From positions 1,736,001 to 1,800,000 of the forward strand of contig NZ_JAXCHP010000001.1 of assembly GCF_035984545.1 (NCBI RefSeq): a stretch of DNA of 64,000 bases, read 5' to 3'. This stretch comes from Cryobacterium sp. GrIS_2_6 (lineage in GTDB: Bacteria > Actinomycetota > Actinomycetes > Actinomycetales > Microbacteriaceae). The notes under the pieces were generated by a model, which was not told where the DNA came from, did not search any database, and saw only the letters and a program-made list of their open reading frames with translations. This document shows, piece after piece, positions 43,225 through 52,444 of this stretch (position 1 is the stretch's first letter; every line of letters begins with the position of its first letter). The position numbers and the translations under genes are program-made.

Positions 43225-46200
43225 ACGAGCCGGGCACGGGCCGGTCGGGCACTGCCGGGCCGGGCGCCGGCTTCCCGCACCTGCATGTCGCGAGCGCATA
43301 CTCGACCCACTACGGGGTGACGCTTCCCGAAGCGCTTGCCGGCCAGGCGAGGGCCCAGGGCGCCTCCTTCCTCGCACTCACCGACCGTGACGGGCTCTAT
43401 GGGGCCGTCAAGCACCTTCGCGCGTGTGGGGCGGAGGGCATCCGCGCCGGCCTCGGGGCCGACCTCGCGGTGCACGACGACGACCGGGTGCCGCTTGGCC
43501 GCGTCGTCGTTCTCGCGCACGGAGGCACCAGCGGCCGTGGGTATGCTGCCCTGTGCCGCGCCGTGTCGGCCGCCCACCAGGCCGTGTCGACCGGAACAGT
43601 GCCCGAGCCGAGCATCGGCCGGTCAGAGCTCGCCGAACTGGCCGGGCTCCGGGCGCTGGCCGTTCTGCTCGGGCCGGCCTCAGACGTCGGCGAGGCGATC
43701 GGCCGCCGCGCGACGAAGGAAGCCGGCGCCCGGCTCACCGCCTGGCAGCGATCGATGCCCGCCGGGTCGGTGTGCCTCGAAATCGTCTGCCATCTCGCCG
43801 AGCCCGGCAGCCGGGGCAGTGTCACTCCCGCGACCCGCATGCTCGCCCTCGCCGAACAGAACGGCCTGCCCGCCGTGCTCACGAACGCGGTGCGCTACGG
43901 CGAGCCGGAGGACGCGGTCACCGCAGACCTTACCGACGCCGCCCGCACCCTGACCCCGCTCGCCGAGCTCGAGCAGCCGCAGACGAACGGACAGGCCTGG
44001 CTCAAACCAGCAGGGGCCATGCGGCAGGTGGCCCGCATGGTCGTCGACGCCGGCCTGCACGACGACGGCGCTCTCGCCCGGCTGCTGCGCGATACGGAAA
44101 TGCTCGCCGACCGCTGCACCCTCGACCCGCAGGCCGACATCGGCCTCGGCACCCCGCGGATGCCGGAGGCACGTGTGATCGGGGTCACCGGCGACCCGCT
44201 CGCCGAACTCTGGAAACGCGGACGATCCGGCGTCGAGGAACGCTACGCGGCATCCGGTCGGGCGGCCGTCGAAACGGCGCACGCCCGCCTCGAGTATGAG
44301 ATGGCGACGGTCGAGCACCTCGGCTTCGCGAGCTATTTCCTCACGGTCGCCCGGGTCGCCGACCTCGTCAGGGGCATGGGCGTGCGTATCCAGGCCCGTG
44401 GCTCCGGCGTCGGCTCTGTGCTCAACTATGCCCTGCACACCTCATCGGTCGAGCCGATCGCGAACGACCTGCTCTGGGAACGGTTCCTCTCCCCCGAGCG
44501 CCAGACCCTGCCCGACATCGACCTGGACGTGGAGTCGGCGCGCCGCCACGATATCTACCGCGCCATTTTCCAGACCTTCGGTGCCGACCGGGTCTCGCTG
44601 ATGTCGATGACCAACGCATACCGCGGCCGCGGCGCCGTCAGGGACGCCGGGCTGGCCCTCGGCATGGATGCCGGGCAGGTGTCGGCGATCGCGAAGCAGA
44701 TGTGGCGGTTCAACGCCCGCGACTTCCGCCGTGCCCTCGAGGAGAAACCCGAGCTCGAACCGCTCGCGGCCGAAGTACGCGCCTCGCAGCAGCTCGATCA
44801 GCTCGTCGACCTCACCGCACGGCTCGACCGGCTGCCCCGGCACATCTCGGTGCACCCGTGCGGCGTGATCCTCTCCGACGCGAGCCTGCTCGACCGCACC
44901 CCGGTGCAGGCGTCGGGAATGGGACTGCCGATGTCGCAGTTCGACAAGCACGACATGGACCCGATGGGCCTGATCAAGCTCGACATCCTGGGCGTTCGGA
45001 TGCAGTCTGCGATGGCGCATGCCGTCGAGGAGCACCGACGCCTCACCGGCGAGAGCATCGACCTCGACCGGATCCCGCTCGACGACGAGCCGACCTTCGA
45101 ACTCATCCGCTCGACGCGCACCCTCGGCATCTTCCAGCTCGAGTCGCCAGGCCAGATGGAGCTCGTCGGTAAGCTGCAGCCCGAGGTATTCAACGACCTC
45201 ACCGTGGAGATCTCGCTGTTCCGACCCGGCCCGATGCAGAACAACATGCCCCTGCTCTACCTGCAGGCGCGGCACGGTGAGGTCGTGCCGGACTACATCC
45301 ACCCGCGTTTCGAACCGATCCTGCGGGAGACCCGCGGCGTCGTCATCTTCCACGAACAGGTGATGCGGCTCTTCGACGAACTCACCGGCTGCGGCCTGGG
45401 CAAAGCGGATGTCTTCCGCAGGCACCTGGGGAAACCCGAGCAGCTCCCCCTCATCGAGGCGTACGTTCGTGAGCAGGCCCTGGGCCGCGGATTCTCCCCG
45501 GCGGTGATCGACCGGATCTGGACCGTGCTCGCCGGATTCGGCAGCTTCGGCTTCGCCAAGGCGCACGGCGCCGCGTTCGCCCTGCCCACCTACCAGTCCG
45601 CGTGGCTGAAGACCCATCACCCTGCGGTCTTCCTTGCCGGTCTCCTCACCCACGACCCGGGCATGTGGCCGAAGGACCTGCTCGTGGCCGAAGCCCGGGC
45701 GCTCGGGGTGCCCGTGCTGCCGCTCGACGTGCAGCGCAGCGTACTCGACTACCGGGTCGAGGATCTTCCTCCGGGCCACGCCGGGCCTGCCCAGGTCGAA
45801 CCGGTGGCTGCCGGGCCTGCCGGGCCTGCCGGGCCGCACCGAGGCATCCGCCTGGCGCTGCCAGAGCTCTCGGGCAGCACCGCCGCCGAGAGGGCCAGGA
45901 TCGTGCGGCACCAACCGTTCTCCTCGCTCCAGGACTTCCGGGACCGGGTGCGGCCACGGCGGTCGAGCTTCGAGGCGCTGGCGCGGGTCGGCGCCCTCGA
46001 CAGCTTCATCGGCTATGACCGTGAGCGCCGGCACGAGCTGCTCGCGCACATCCAGTCGCTCCGCGGCACGGCCGTCGCCGTGCACGACGACCAGCTCGCC
46101 TTCGACGTCGACCTGCCGGTCCCCCGGTACACCGGCGACCGATTCACCGCCGTCACCTCCCTCGAGCTGCGCGGCCGAACCCAGACCGAACTCGAGCTGC

Positions 46201-46709
46201 GCGACCTGGGCCTCGCCGTGTCCGGGCACCAGCTCGCCCGTTTCTATCCGCTCTTCGCCGAACTCGGCGTCACCCCGGCGTCGGCCCTCGCCGACCTGCC
46301 CGGCGGCACCGAGGTGCTCCTCGCGGGCGTGCGGCGGGCAACGAACACCCCGCCGATGCGCGGCGGGCGACGCGTCGTGTTCGTGAGCCTCGACGACGGC
46401 ACCGGGCCGGTCGCGAACGTGGTGTTTTTCCACGACGCCCAGGAACGCATCGGCGCCCCGGTCTTCCAGACCAGGCACCTGCTCGTCCGCGGCCGCACCA
46501 GGCGCTCGGGTGCGAAAGCGGTGTCTGTAACGGGCGACTCGCTCTGGGACCTCGCCGATGCCGCCCGGCTGGTCACACAGCGGCACAGCGCCGAGCGTGC
46601 GGCCGAGAACGCTGCGGGCGACCAGGCACGGGCTGAGGCCCTGGCGGCCGAACTCGCCGCGGTCACGCCCGCCAACGTGCGCCACCTCTGGTCCGCGCGC
46701 TCCGCCTGA
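43221..46709 (+). CDS. dnaE2: Error-prone DNA polymerase III alpha subunit DnaE2 (ImuC)
   Basis: A 1162-residue C-family polymerase for damage-induced translesion synthesis. Order: PHP domain (HLHVASAYSTHYGV, LTDRDGLYGAVKHLR), palm with IQARGSGVGSVLNYAL and the catalytic Asp pair in LPDIDLDVESARR (Asp432, Asp434), then KAHGAAFALPTYQSAWLKTH and HPAVFLAGLLTHDPG, helix-hairpin-helix region, and a C-terminal OB fold. Length is typical of DnaE2 rather than replicative DnaE1. A Gly/Pro/Ala insert (VAAGPAGPAGPAGPH) lies near residue 865. The cassette is SOS-controlled, but the ImuA/ImuB partners are not next to it. A double hairpin terminates it. Confidence 0.95.
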   Translation: MNEPGTGRSGTAGPGAGFPHLHVASAYSTHYGVTLPEALAGQARAQGASFLALTDRDGLYGAVKHLRACGAEGIRAGLGADLAVHDDDRVPLGRVVVLAHGGTSGRGYAALCRAVSAAHQAVSTGTVPEPSIGRSELAELAGLRALAVLLGPASDVGEAIGRRATKEAGARLTAWQRSMPAGSVCLEIVCHLAEPGSRGSVTPATRMLALAEQNGLPAVLTNAVRYGEPEDAVTADLTDAARTLTPLAELEQPQTNGQAWLKPAGAMRQVARMVVDAGLHDDGALARLLRDTEMLADRCTLDPQADIGLGTPRMPEARVIGVTGDPLAELWKRGRSGVEERYAASGRAAVETAHARLEYEMATVEHLGFASYFLTVARVADLVRGMGVRIQARGSGVGSVLNYALHTSSVEPIANDLLWERFLSPERQTLPDIDLDVESARRHDIYRAIFQTFGADRVSLMSMTNAYRGRGAVRDAGLALGMDAGQVSAIAKQMWRFNARDFRRALEEKPELEPLAAEVRASQQLDQLVDLTARLDRLPRHISVHPCGVILSDASLLDRTPVQASGMGLPMSQFDKHDMDPMGLIKLDILGVRMQSAMAHAVEEHRRLTGESIDLDRIPLDDEPTFELIRSTRTLGIFQLESPGQMELVGKLQPEVFNDLTVEISLFRPGPMQNNMPLLYLQARHGEVVPDYIHPRFEPILRETRGVVIFHEQVMRLFDELTGCGLGKADVFRRHLGKPEQLPLIEAYVREQALGRGFSPAVIDRIWTVLAGFGSFGFAKAHGAAFALPTYQSAWLKTHHPAVFLAGLLTHDPGMWPKDLLVAEARALGVPVLPLDVQRSVLDYRVEDLPPGHAGPAQVEPVAAGPAGPAGPHRGIRLALPELSGSTAAERARIVRHQPFSSLQDFRDRVRPRRSSFEALARVGALDSFIGYDRERRHELLAHIQSLRGTAVAVHDDQLAFDVDLPVPRYTGDRFTAVTSLELRGRTQTELELRDLGLAVSGHQLARFYPLFAELGVTPASALADLPGGTEVLLAGVRRATNTPPMRGGRRVVFVSLDDGTGPVANVVFFHDAQERIGAPVFQTRHLLVRGRTRRSGAKAVSVTGDSLWDLADAARLVTQRHSAERAAENAAGDQARAEALAAELAAVTPANVRHLWSARSA

Positions 46710-46759
46710 TCCGACACGCGAACCCGGCCCACGGAACGGCCGCGACCCGTCCGGGCAGG

Positions 46760-46797
46760 CGGATGCCCGGTGCCGCAGGCGCGGCACCGGGCATCCG
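46760..46797 (+). terminator. Terminator after dnaE2, first hairpin
   Basis: Perfect 17-bp inverted repeat CGGATGCCCGGTGCCGC / GCGGCACCGGGCATCCG with loop AGGC, 50 bases after the dnaE2 stop. Lies between convergent genes and may work both ways. Confidence 0.8.
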
Positions 46798-46812
46798 GTG
46801 GATCCTTGTACC

Positions 46813-46840
46813 GGCCGTCCGGCGGTAGATCCGGACGGCC
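46813..46840. terminator. Second hairpin between dnaE2 and the secreted-protein gene
   Basis: Perfect 10-bp arms GGCCGTCCGG / CCGGACGGCC around an 8-base loop, 18 bases before the stop of the minus-strand gene at 46858. Probably the terminator of that gene. Confidence 0.7.
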
Positions 46841-46857
46841 GTGCGACTATCCGGCGA

Positions 46858-47982
46858 CTACTGGGCCACCTGGCTTGTCGTTTCCACGGTCAGCCACGGG
46901 CCGGCGGGAACGGCGGACCGGTCCACGAAACGCCAGTTGACGTGGTCGTTGTCGCCGTCGAGGTCGGCGAAGCCAAGGCATCCGTTGAGGGCGGGCGACA
47001 CGTCGGTGCCTGCGCCCTGGCTCGGGTCGCCGCTGAACTGCTTGTTCACCGGACGGGCGTCGTTGCTTCCGAACACGTAGGCCGCGTCGTGGTAGAGCGA
47101 GCCGCTCGAGGGGCCCGCATCTTCAACCTGTCCGTAGCACGTCTGGCCGTTGGGACCGGTGAGCTGGACCCAGTGGTTCTTCATGTACGAGTAGTTCGAG
47201 TCACCATGGTGAGCGCTGTACGGGGCCACGTTCGCCCACGGTACGACGGTGTCACGGTTAGCGAACGCCGTCGCGTCGTTGATGTCGTCGTAAGGAAGAT
47301 CCAGATAGAACGGGTTCTCGAGCGGCTTGGGCTGGCTGGTCGGGAAGTAGCCGTTGGCAGCGGTGCGCTTCTCTGTCGTGCAGGTGAAGGTCGCAGCGGT
47401 CGCGCCGCTGGACGGGCCATCGCACCCGCCGACGGGCGAGCCGCCGCAGCCGGTGTCCGTCGAACCGCCGAGCTGCTTGCCGGTGTGGTGCAGCGCCCAG
47501 TTGCTGTCGTAGGTGCTACAGACCTGGCTGCCGTCGCTGAGGTTGGCGTTGAAGATCTCGCCCACCCAGAATGTCGTCGAGACGATGTTGGTGTGCAGCG
47601 GTGACGTTCCGATTATGATCGGCGCGGGTGCCGGCGCGGGCGTCGACTTCGGAGTAGCCGTCGACTTCGGAGTGACTGTCGGCGTCGCAGTAGCCGTCGG
47701 CTTCGGGGTAGCCGTCGGAGTGACCGTCGGCTTCGCAGTAGCCGCCGGCGTCACGGTCCGCGTCGGAGTCGGCGTGCTGGTTCCGTTGTGGTGGTTCTTG
47801 CTGGGCGATGACGAGCCGGAGGATGAAGATGAGTGGCCGCTGGACGCGAAGGCATACGAGGCCGTTGTGCCGACGACGATACACAGGGCTGCCGTTGCGG
47901 CTATGACACCGCCGACGAGCTTGCGACGCGCGGGTGTACTACGCGGCGAGGACTTCTCGGCGCGACGAAAGAGCTGTTGCAT
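46858..47982 (-). CDS. Secreted or membrane-anchored protein, Thr/Pro linker plus Cys-containing domain
   Basis: A 374-residue exported protein. A hydrophobic segment (GGVIAATAALCIVVGTTASY) near residues 25-45 acts as signal or anchor; then a Ser-rich stretch and a Thr/Pro linker of about 70 residues; then a 220-residue domain with SDGSQVCSTYDSNWALHHTG, TAANGYFPTSQPKPLENPFY, DLPYDDINDATAFANR and ETTSQVAQ at the end. Paired Cys suggest disulfides outside the cell. The domain resembles secreted bacterial proteins with a barrel-like fold near RlpA/expansin types, but this is only by eye. ATG at 47982 follows GAAAGG. Grouped with a class A penicillin-binding protein and a cellulase. Confidence 0.7.
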   Translation of the reverse strand: MQQLFRRAEKSSPRSTPARRKLVGGVIAATAALCIVVGTTASYAFASSGHSSSSSGSSSPSKNHHNGTSTPTPTRTVTPAATAKPTVTPTATPKPTATATPTVTPKSTATPKSTPAPAPAPIIIGTSPLHTNIVSTTFWVGEIFNANLSDGSQVCSTYDSNWALHHTGKQLGGSTDTGCGGSPVGGCDGPSSGATAATFTCTTEKRTAANGYFPTSQPKPLENPFYLDLPYDDINDATAFANRDTVVPWANVAPYSAHHGDSNYSYMKNHWVQLTGPNGQTCYGQVEDAGPSSGSLYHDAAYVFGSNDARPVNKQFSGDPSQGAGTDVSPALNGCLGFADLDGDNDHVNWRFVDRSAVPAGPWLTVETTSQVAQ

Positions 47983-48193
47983 GAAGTTTTTTTGCCTTTC
48001 AAATGACCGGAACGCGCCGATCACAAATCCATCCACAGAACCTACGACACGCATTTACGATGGCTTGACTGTAACCCACGCGAGGGATGAGGCTCGGAAA
48101 AATACCCCCAGTTTCAAGGCTGCGCTAGGGTCTTGACAAACAAAAAAACTGAGAGATCGCCGTAATCACGGGGAACTCAGGAAACATTCACAG

Positions 48194-48218
48194 CTGAGAA
48201 TCTCTCAGGAATTCTCAG
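48194..48218. repeat. Small inverted and direct repeats between the PBP and secreted-protein genes
   Basis: Arms CTGAGAAT and ATTCTCAG flank 9 bases, and CTCAGGAA-like octamers recur three times between 48175 and 48222. It lies after the PBP stop and 210 bases upstream of the secreted-protein start; it could be a weak terminator or an operator. Confidence 0.35.
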
Positions 48219-48243
48219 GAAGCAAAAACCATCAGCGCGGCGT

Positions 48244-50451
48244 TTAACGGGGCGTCAGAGTCTGAGTCGGAGCCGGAGCCGGAGCCGGTGTCGGTCTCGG
48301 TGTCTGAGTCGGCGTCGGATTGGCTTCGATGAAGTCATCTCCACCGTACTTCGCATTCGCGACCGACATCACCGCCGGCCACATTCGATGCCGGGCGGTC
48401 GCGGCCTGGCCGCTGTCGAACAATGTGGTCCGCTGGTTCGCATCTCCGGTGAGGCTGACCACCGCGACGACCGTTGCGACCTTCGTGCTCGACCCGGTCA
48501 TCCAGGTGTCCTTGTTGCCATCCGTCGTACCGGTTTTTCCGATCACGGGCACCTGCGGCGACATACCCCGGTTCGACTGTTGCCCTGTCCCGGTCGTCAT
48601 GACCTTGTGCATGGCGTAGGCCATGCCCGCCGCGACCGTGGGGTCGACGGACGCGGCGCACTCGCTGGTCGGCACGGGGACCTCCGCGCCGGTCGGGCCA
48701 ACGATGCGGTCGATCACGACCGGACTGCACGTCACCCCCCTGTTCGCGATTCCCGCGAATGCGACGGCCATGCTCAACGGCGCGATCTCGTTCGTGCCGA
48801 TCACCGACGCAGCGCTCTGCAGGAGAGGGGTCGCATCGGCGCGGTGCATCCGGAATGCCTCAGCCGTCTTGCGGATTCCGCACAGGTCGAGCTTCTTGGC
48901 CATCCCGATGTACCCGGTGTTGATCGACCCCACGGTGGCTTCGAGGGCGCTGTAGCGTGCCCCGCTCTCGTTCGCGTCGTTCTTCGGGTTCCACTTCTCC
49001 TTGTCGTAGTTCTGTGGGCCGAGGCAGCTGTCCTGGAAGGTTCCCCAATTGGCCTTTCGGCGGGAATCGACGCGTTCGTAGAGAGCGTGACCCTCCGTGA
49101 GCCACTCGGCGAGGGTGAACACCTTGTACCCGGAACCCGGCTGGAACCCACTCGAACCGCCGTCGGCATAGTCGGTGTTGTAGTTGATGCTCGTGTAGTT
49201 CGCTCCCGTGGCTTCGACGACAGGATCCTGGCTGTAGTCCTTGTTCTGCACCATCGCGAGCACCCGACCGGTGCCGACCTGCACGCTGGAGATGACAGCG
49301 CCGACATCCCAGCCGGGGAAGGTCGACGGCACATTCTGTCTCATCGTGGCCTCCGCGACATTCTGAAGGTCCAGATCAATGGTTGTGTAGACGTTGTAGC
49401 CACCCCGCCGGAAGTTGAGCAGCCGGGTGTCGGCATCCGCCCCGAACGCCGGGTCGTTCCGAAGCACATGGGTCACGTAGTCGCAGAAATAGGCGCTTCC
49501 GCCCGCGGTCTGGCAGCCGGTACTGGGCTCGTGGATGCTGGGTTCGACCGGTGCCGCGACCGCCGCCGCGTAGTCGACCGGTCCGATCGTGCCGTACTTC
49601 AGCATCGTCCCGAGGATATAGTCCCGGCGGTCCCGGTTCGCCGCGTAGCCGTTCGCCGAACCGTTGGTGGCGCTGTTCGGGTCGTCGAGCTGGAACTTGA
49701 CCGGGTTGTTGATGATGGCGACGAGGCTCGCGGCCTGCGGCAGGCTCACGGCCGCTGCCGTCGTGTTGAAGTAGTACTCGGCGGCCGCCTCGATTCCGTA
49801 GACCGTTCCTCCGAAGCCGGTGATATTGAGATACTGGCGAAGGATGTCCTTCTTGGAATACTTCTTCTCGACGCCGATCGCGAGCCGCATCTCCTTGAGC
49901 TTGCGCTCGGCGCTCGTTCGGGTGGCTGTCGTGTAGCAGGAGTCGCGCGCCGCGGAGTCGGGGAGCACCTCGCACTTCTGAACGAGGACGTTCTTGACAT
50001 ACTGCTGAGTGATGGACGACCCGCCCTGAGTTTCCCCGCCGAGGCTCACGCTGAGTCCGGCCCTGATCGTGCCCTGCATGTCGATGCCGCCGTGTTCATA
50101 GAAGCGCGGGTCCTCACTCGAGACCGAGGCGTCCGTCACGAAAGGACTGATCGCGTCCGAGCCGACCTCGATCCGGTTCTGGTCATAGAAGGAGGCGAGC
50201 AGGTAGGGAGAGCCATCGCCCCGCATCGCATAGATATTGCTCTTCTGAGAGAGCCGGTCGATCGACAGGAATTCCGGGAGGCTTTGGAAGGTGTTGATCG
50301 TGTCCGTCACGGCGAGTCCCGACAGCGCGACGACGGGCGTCACCGACGCGGCGACCAGAAGTCCCGCAACCCCGCTCATGGCCACAAGCCCGACCAGCCC
50401 GCCGATCACACCCCGGGGCGTGCGCCGCTCCTGGAATTCCGTCGTCCGCAT
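48244..50451 (-). CDS. Class A penicillin-binding protein (transglycosylase/transpeptidase)
   Basis: Bifunctional peptidoglycan synthase, 735 residues, anchored by an N-terminal membrane segment (about 15-48). The GT51 domain has the catalytic Glu113 in SSEDPRFYEHGGID, then GGSSITQQYVKNVL and KKYSKKDILRQYLN. The transpeptidase domain has Ser440-x-x-Lys443 in FQPGSGYKVF, Ser-Ile-Asn at 509-511 and Lys639-Thr-Gly in VIGKTGTTDGNKDTW. The C-terminus ends in a Pro/Thr tail (PTPTQTPRPTPAPAPAP). ATG at 50451. Lies between a cellulase and another secreted protein on the same strand, all with Pro/Thr linkers. Confidence 0.93.
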   Translation of the reverse strand: MRTTEFQERRTPRGVIGGLVGLVAMSGVAGLLVAASVTPVVALSGLAVTDTINTFQSLPEFLSIDRLSQKSNIYAMRGDGSPYLLASFYDQNRIEVGSDAISPFVTDASVSSEDPRFYEHGGIDMQGTIRAGLSVSLGGETQGGSSITQQYVKNVLVQKCEVLPDSAARDSCYTTATRTSAERKLKEMRLAIGVEKKYSKKDILRQYLNITGFGGTVYGIEAAAEYYFNTTAAAVSLPQAASLVAIINNPVKFQLDDPNSATNGSANGYAANRDRRDYILGTMLKYGTIGPVDYAAAVAAPVEPSIHEPSTGCQTAGGSAYFCDYVTHVLRNDPAFGADADTRLLNFRRGGYNVYTTIDLDLQNVAEATMRQNVPSTFPGWDVGAVISSVQVGTGRVLAMVQNKDYSQDPVVEATGANYTSINYNTDYADGGSSGFQPGSGYKVFTLAEWLTEGHALYERVDSRRKANWGTFQDSCLGPQNYDKEKWNPKNDANESGARYSALEATVGSINTGYIGMAKKLDLCGIRKTAEAFRMHRADATPLLQSAASVIGTNEIAPLSMAVAFAGIANRGVTCSPVVIDRIVGPTGAEVPVPTSECAASVDPTVAAGMAYAMHKVMTTGTGQQSNRGMSPQVPVIGKTGTTDGNKDTWMTGSSTKVATVVAVVSLTGDANQRTTLFDSGQAATARHRMWPAVMSVANAKYGGDDFIEANPTPTQTPRPTPAPAPAPTQTLTPR

Positions 50452-50572
50452 CTGAACCCCCCATCACGTTTCATGGAACCCCGGGGCAGTCAGAATTGCT
50501 AGGGGCGTCTCACGATCGTTATCGGAGCGATCAGGTCTGGGCGACGGATGCCGAGCAGGCCCGCCGGGGAGC

Positions 50573-52267
50573 TTACCTGGCGGTGAGGATCAGCGTCGGT
50601 GTTACCGGGGCCGTGGTTGCCTCGACCTGAAGTCCCACCCAGACGCTCTGCCCTGCGGGAATCGTGCTCGCCCAACCCGCTCCGGTGCACGTGATCGAGG
50701 TCCTCACCTTGACCGTGCACGTCATCCCCCACGCGTTGGTCACCGCAGTCACGGTCGGATCGGACCAGGTCACGCTCCAGGCGTTGGCACCGGTCGCACT
50801 CTTCACCTGGAAGTCAGCGACGTAGCCGGCGCCCCAGGCGCTCTGCAGGTTCCACGTCGTGGTGATCGATCCAGAGCCGGGGACGGGAGTCGGAGTGGCG
50901 GTCGGCGTCGCGGTCGGCGTCGGCGTCGCGGTCGGAGTCGGAGTCGGCGTCGGAGTGGGCGTCGGAGTCGGCGTCGGCGTCGGCGTCGGCGTCGCGGTCT
51001 GAGTCGCGGTCGGCGTCGGAGTCGGAGTCGGCGGAACGACGATCGGAGACCCTGTCCCGAGCAGCGGCGTGAGCGCCGTGAGCTTTGCCGCCTCCGGGGT
51101 CACCCAGTCGTCCTTGACGATGCCGCCGGTGTCGCCACTGTTCGGGTTGAACGACCAGTACGCGAAGCTCATGCCGTTGCTCGAGAGGTACGGCACGAGC
51201 TTGGCAAGCCATTTCTGGTCGGATTCGGTCGCAAGCTTGGTACCGAACTCGCCGAGCAGCACCGGTGCGATCCCGGCCTTGCTGATGTAGCCCCAGTTCT
51301 GGTCCCAAACGGTGGCGAGGTTGTCCGGGTAGTTGGCCGCGCTGAACCACTTCTGCGCGTACACCGTCGCCGGGTAGTCGTGCGGTGAGTACACCACCTG
51401 GTTCGCGACGGAGAGAATGACAGGCTTGCCCTTGACACCGCTCAGGCCGCCGCCCCACCAGGTGGATCCGCCGGTGGCCTGGTTCTCGATGCCCTCGACG
51501 AGGATCAGCAGCCTGGGGTTCACGGCGAGCACGGCGTTCCCACCGCGGGTCGCGGCGGCCTGCCAGTCGATCGCGGGGTTACCGCAGCCCCAGCATGCCT
51601 GCCCGTGCGGTTCGTTGTGCAGGTCGAAGCCGATCACGGTCGGATCATTCTTGTACCGGGTGGCGAGTGCCTGCCAGTCGCTGATCCACTTGGCTTCACT
51701 GTATTGCGCCGTGTACCAGAGCTCCGATTGGGCTCCGGAATCCGGACGGTGCCGGTCGAGGATGACATTGAGTCCGGCGACCTTCGCCCGCGCGATGACC
51801 GTGTCCATCAGCTGTTGCGGAGTAAGTCCCGAGAGGGTCGGATTCACCGCGTAGTTGATTGAATTGCTGGGGGCCCCGGCGAGGCACTCGTTCGAGAACG
51901 GCAGCCGCAGGGTGTTGAATCCGAGCGACTTGATCTGCGCGAGGCCGGCGTCGAGGCCGATCGTCCAGAGTCCGTGCGGGGCGCAGTTGCTCGTCTCCAT
52001 TCCGAACCAGGAGATGGCCTTGACGACATAGGACTGGTTGGCGGAGTTCTTGATCGTGCCACCCGCGGTGTGCAGCCAGCCGGACGGCGCACTGACAGCG
52101 GATGCCGCGAATGCCGCCGGCTGCGGAGCCGCCGTCACGAGACCGCCCGTCACGAGCAGGGCGGCAGCCACGAATGCAACCAGGCGTCCGGTGGCGCCTC
52201 CGCGCCGCGGTCGCGCCGATGTCGTTGGGGAAGTCTGCCTCGTGGCATAGCTGTCGCGAGCACTCAT
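50573..52267 (-). CDS. Secreted GH5 endoglucanase with CBM2
   Basis: A 564-residue exported cellulase. Signal peptide to about residue 54 (VAFVAAALLVTGGLVTAAP). The GH5 catalytic domain spans about 60-425, with acid/base Glu219 in GFDLHNEPHG and nucleophile Glu340 in PVLLGEFGT. A Pro/Thr linker of about 50 residues follows. The last 100 residues form a small CBM2 cellulose-binding module (SAWGAGYVADFQVK, GMTCTVKV, TCTGAGWASTIPAGQSVWVG). ATG at 52267 follows GGGGGA. It probably hydrolyses beta-1,4-glucan outside the cell. No sugar transporter or regulator gene is adjacent. Confidence 0.93.
   Translation of the reverse strand: MSARDSYATRQTSPTTSARPRRGGATGRLVAFVAAALLVTGGLVTAAPQPAAFAASAVSAPSGWLHTAGGTIKNSANQSYVVKAISWFGMETSNCAPHGLWTIGLDAGLAQIKSLGFNTLRLPFSNECLAGAPSNSINYAVNPTLSGLTPQQLMDTVIARAKVAGLNVILDRHRPDSGAQSELWYTAQYSEAKWISDWQALATRYKNDPTVIGFDLHNEPHGQACWGCGNPAIDWQAAATRGGNAVLAVNPRLLILVEGIENQATGGSTWWGGGLSGVKGKPVILSVANQVVYSPHDYPATVYAQKWFSAANYPDNLATVWDQNWGYISKAGIAPVLLGEFGTKLATESDQKWLAKLVPYLSSNGMSFAYWSFNPNSGDTGGIVKDDWVTPEAAKLTALTPLLGTGSPIVVPPTPTPTPTATQTATPTPTPTPTPTPTPTPTPTPTATPTPTATPTATPTPVPGSGSITTTWNLQSAWGAGYVADFQVKSATGANAWSVTWSDPTVTAVTNAWGMTCTVKVRTSITCTGAGWASTIPAGQSVWVGLQVEATTAPVTPTLILTAR
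50889..51030 (-). repeat. Hexamer-type repeat encoding the cellulase Pro/Thr linker
   Basis: Many GTCGGC/GTCGGA/GTCGCG-type hexamers (plus-strand reading) encode alternating Thr and Pro, with some Ala, in the linker between GH5 and CBM2. Typical of secreted glycosidases. Confidence 0.8.
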
Positions 52268-52396
52268 GCTGGTCCCCCAGTATTCCGCGGACGTGGTTCC
52301 CGATGGCCACCCCTCGGGGCGGCAAGATCGTCCGTTAGCCCCATCGTAGGGGTTCCCGTGTTTCGGCACGGTAACAAGCTGCGCCGGGCACAGAAG

Positions 52397-52425
52397 ACGG
52401 GCCCCGCGACTGCCGCGAGGCCCGT
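52397..52425 (-). terminator. Hairpin terminator after the small membrane-protein gene
   Basis: Arms ACGGGCCCCGCG / CGCGAGGCCCGT with one mismatch and a 5-base loop, 20 bases after the stop at 52445. Separates it from the cellulase on the same strand. Confidence 0.6.
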
Positions 52426-52444
52426 TCGATACTGCCGGATCGGA

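Noticed and set aside
44442..46787. 781-residue minus-strand frame opposite dnaE2
   Set aside because: Antisense of dnaE2, which carries all polymerase motifs.
50889..51030. Hexamer repeats as a possible CRISPR array or satellite
   Set aside because: No spacers; the repeat encodes an in-frame Pro/Thr linker of the cellulase.
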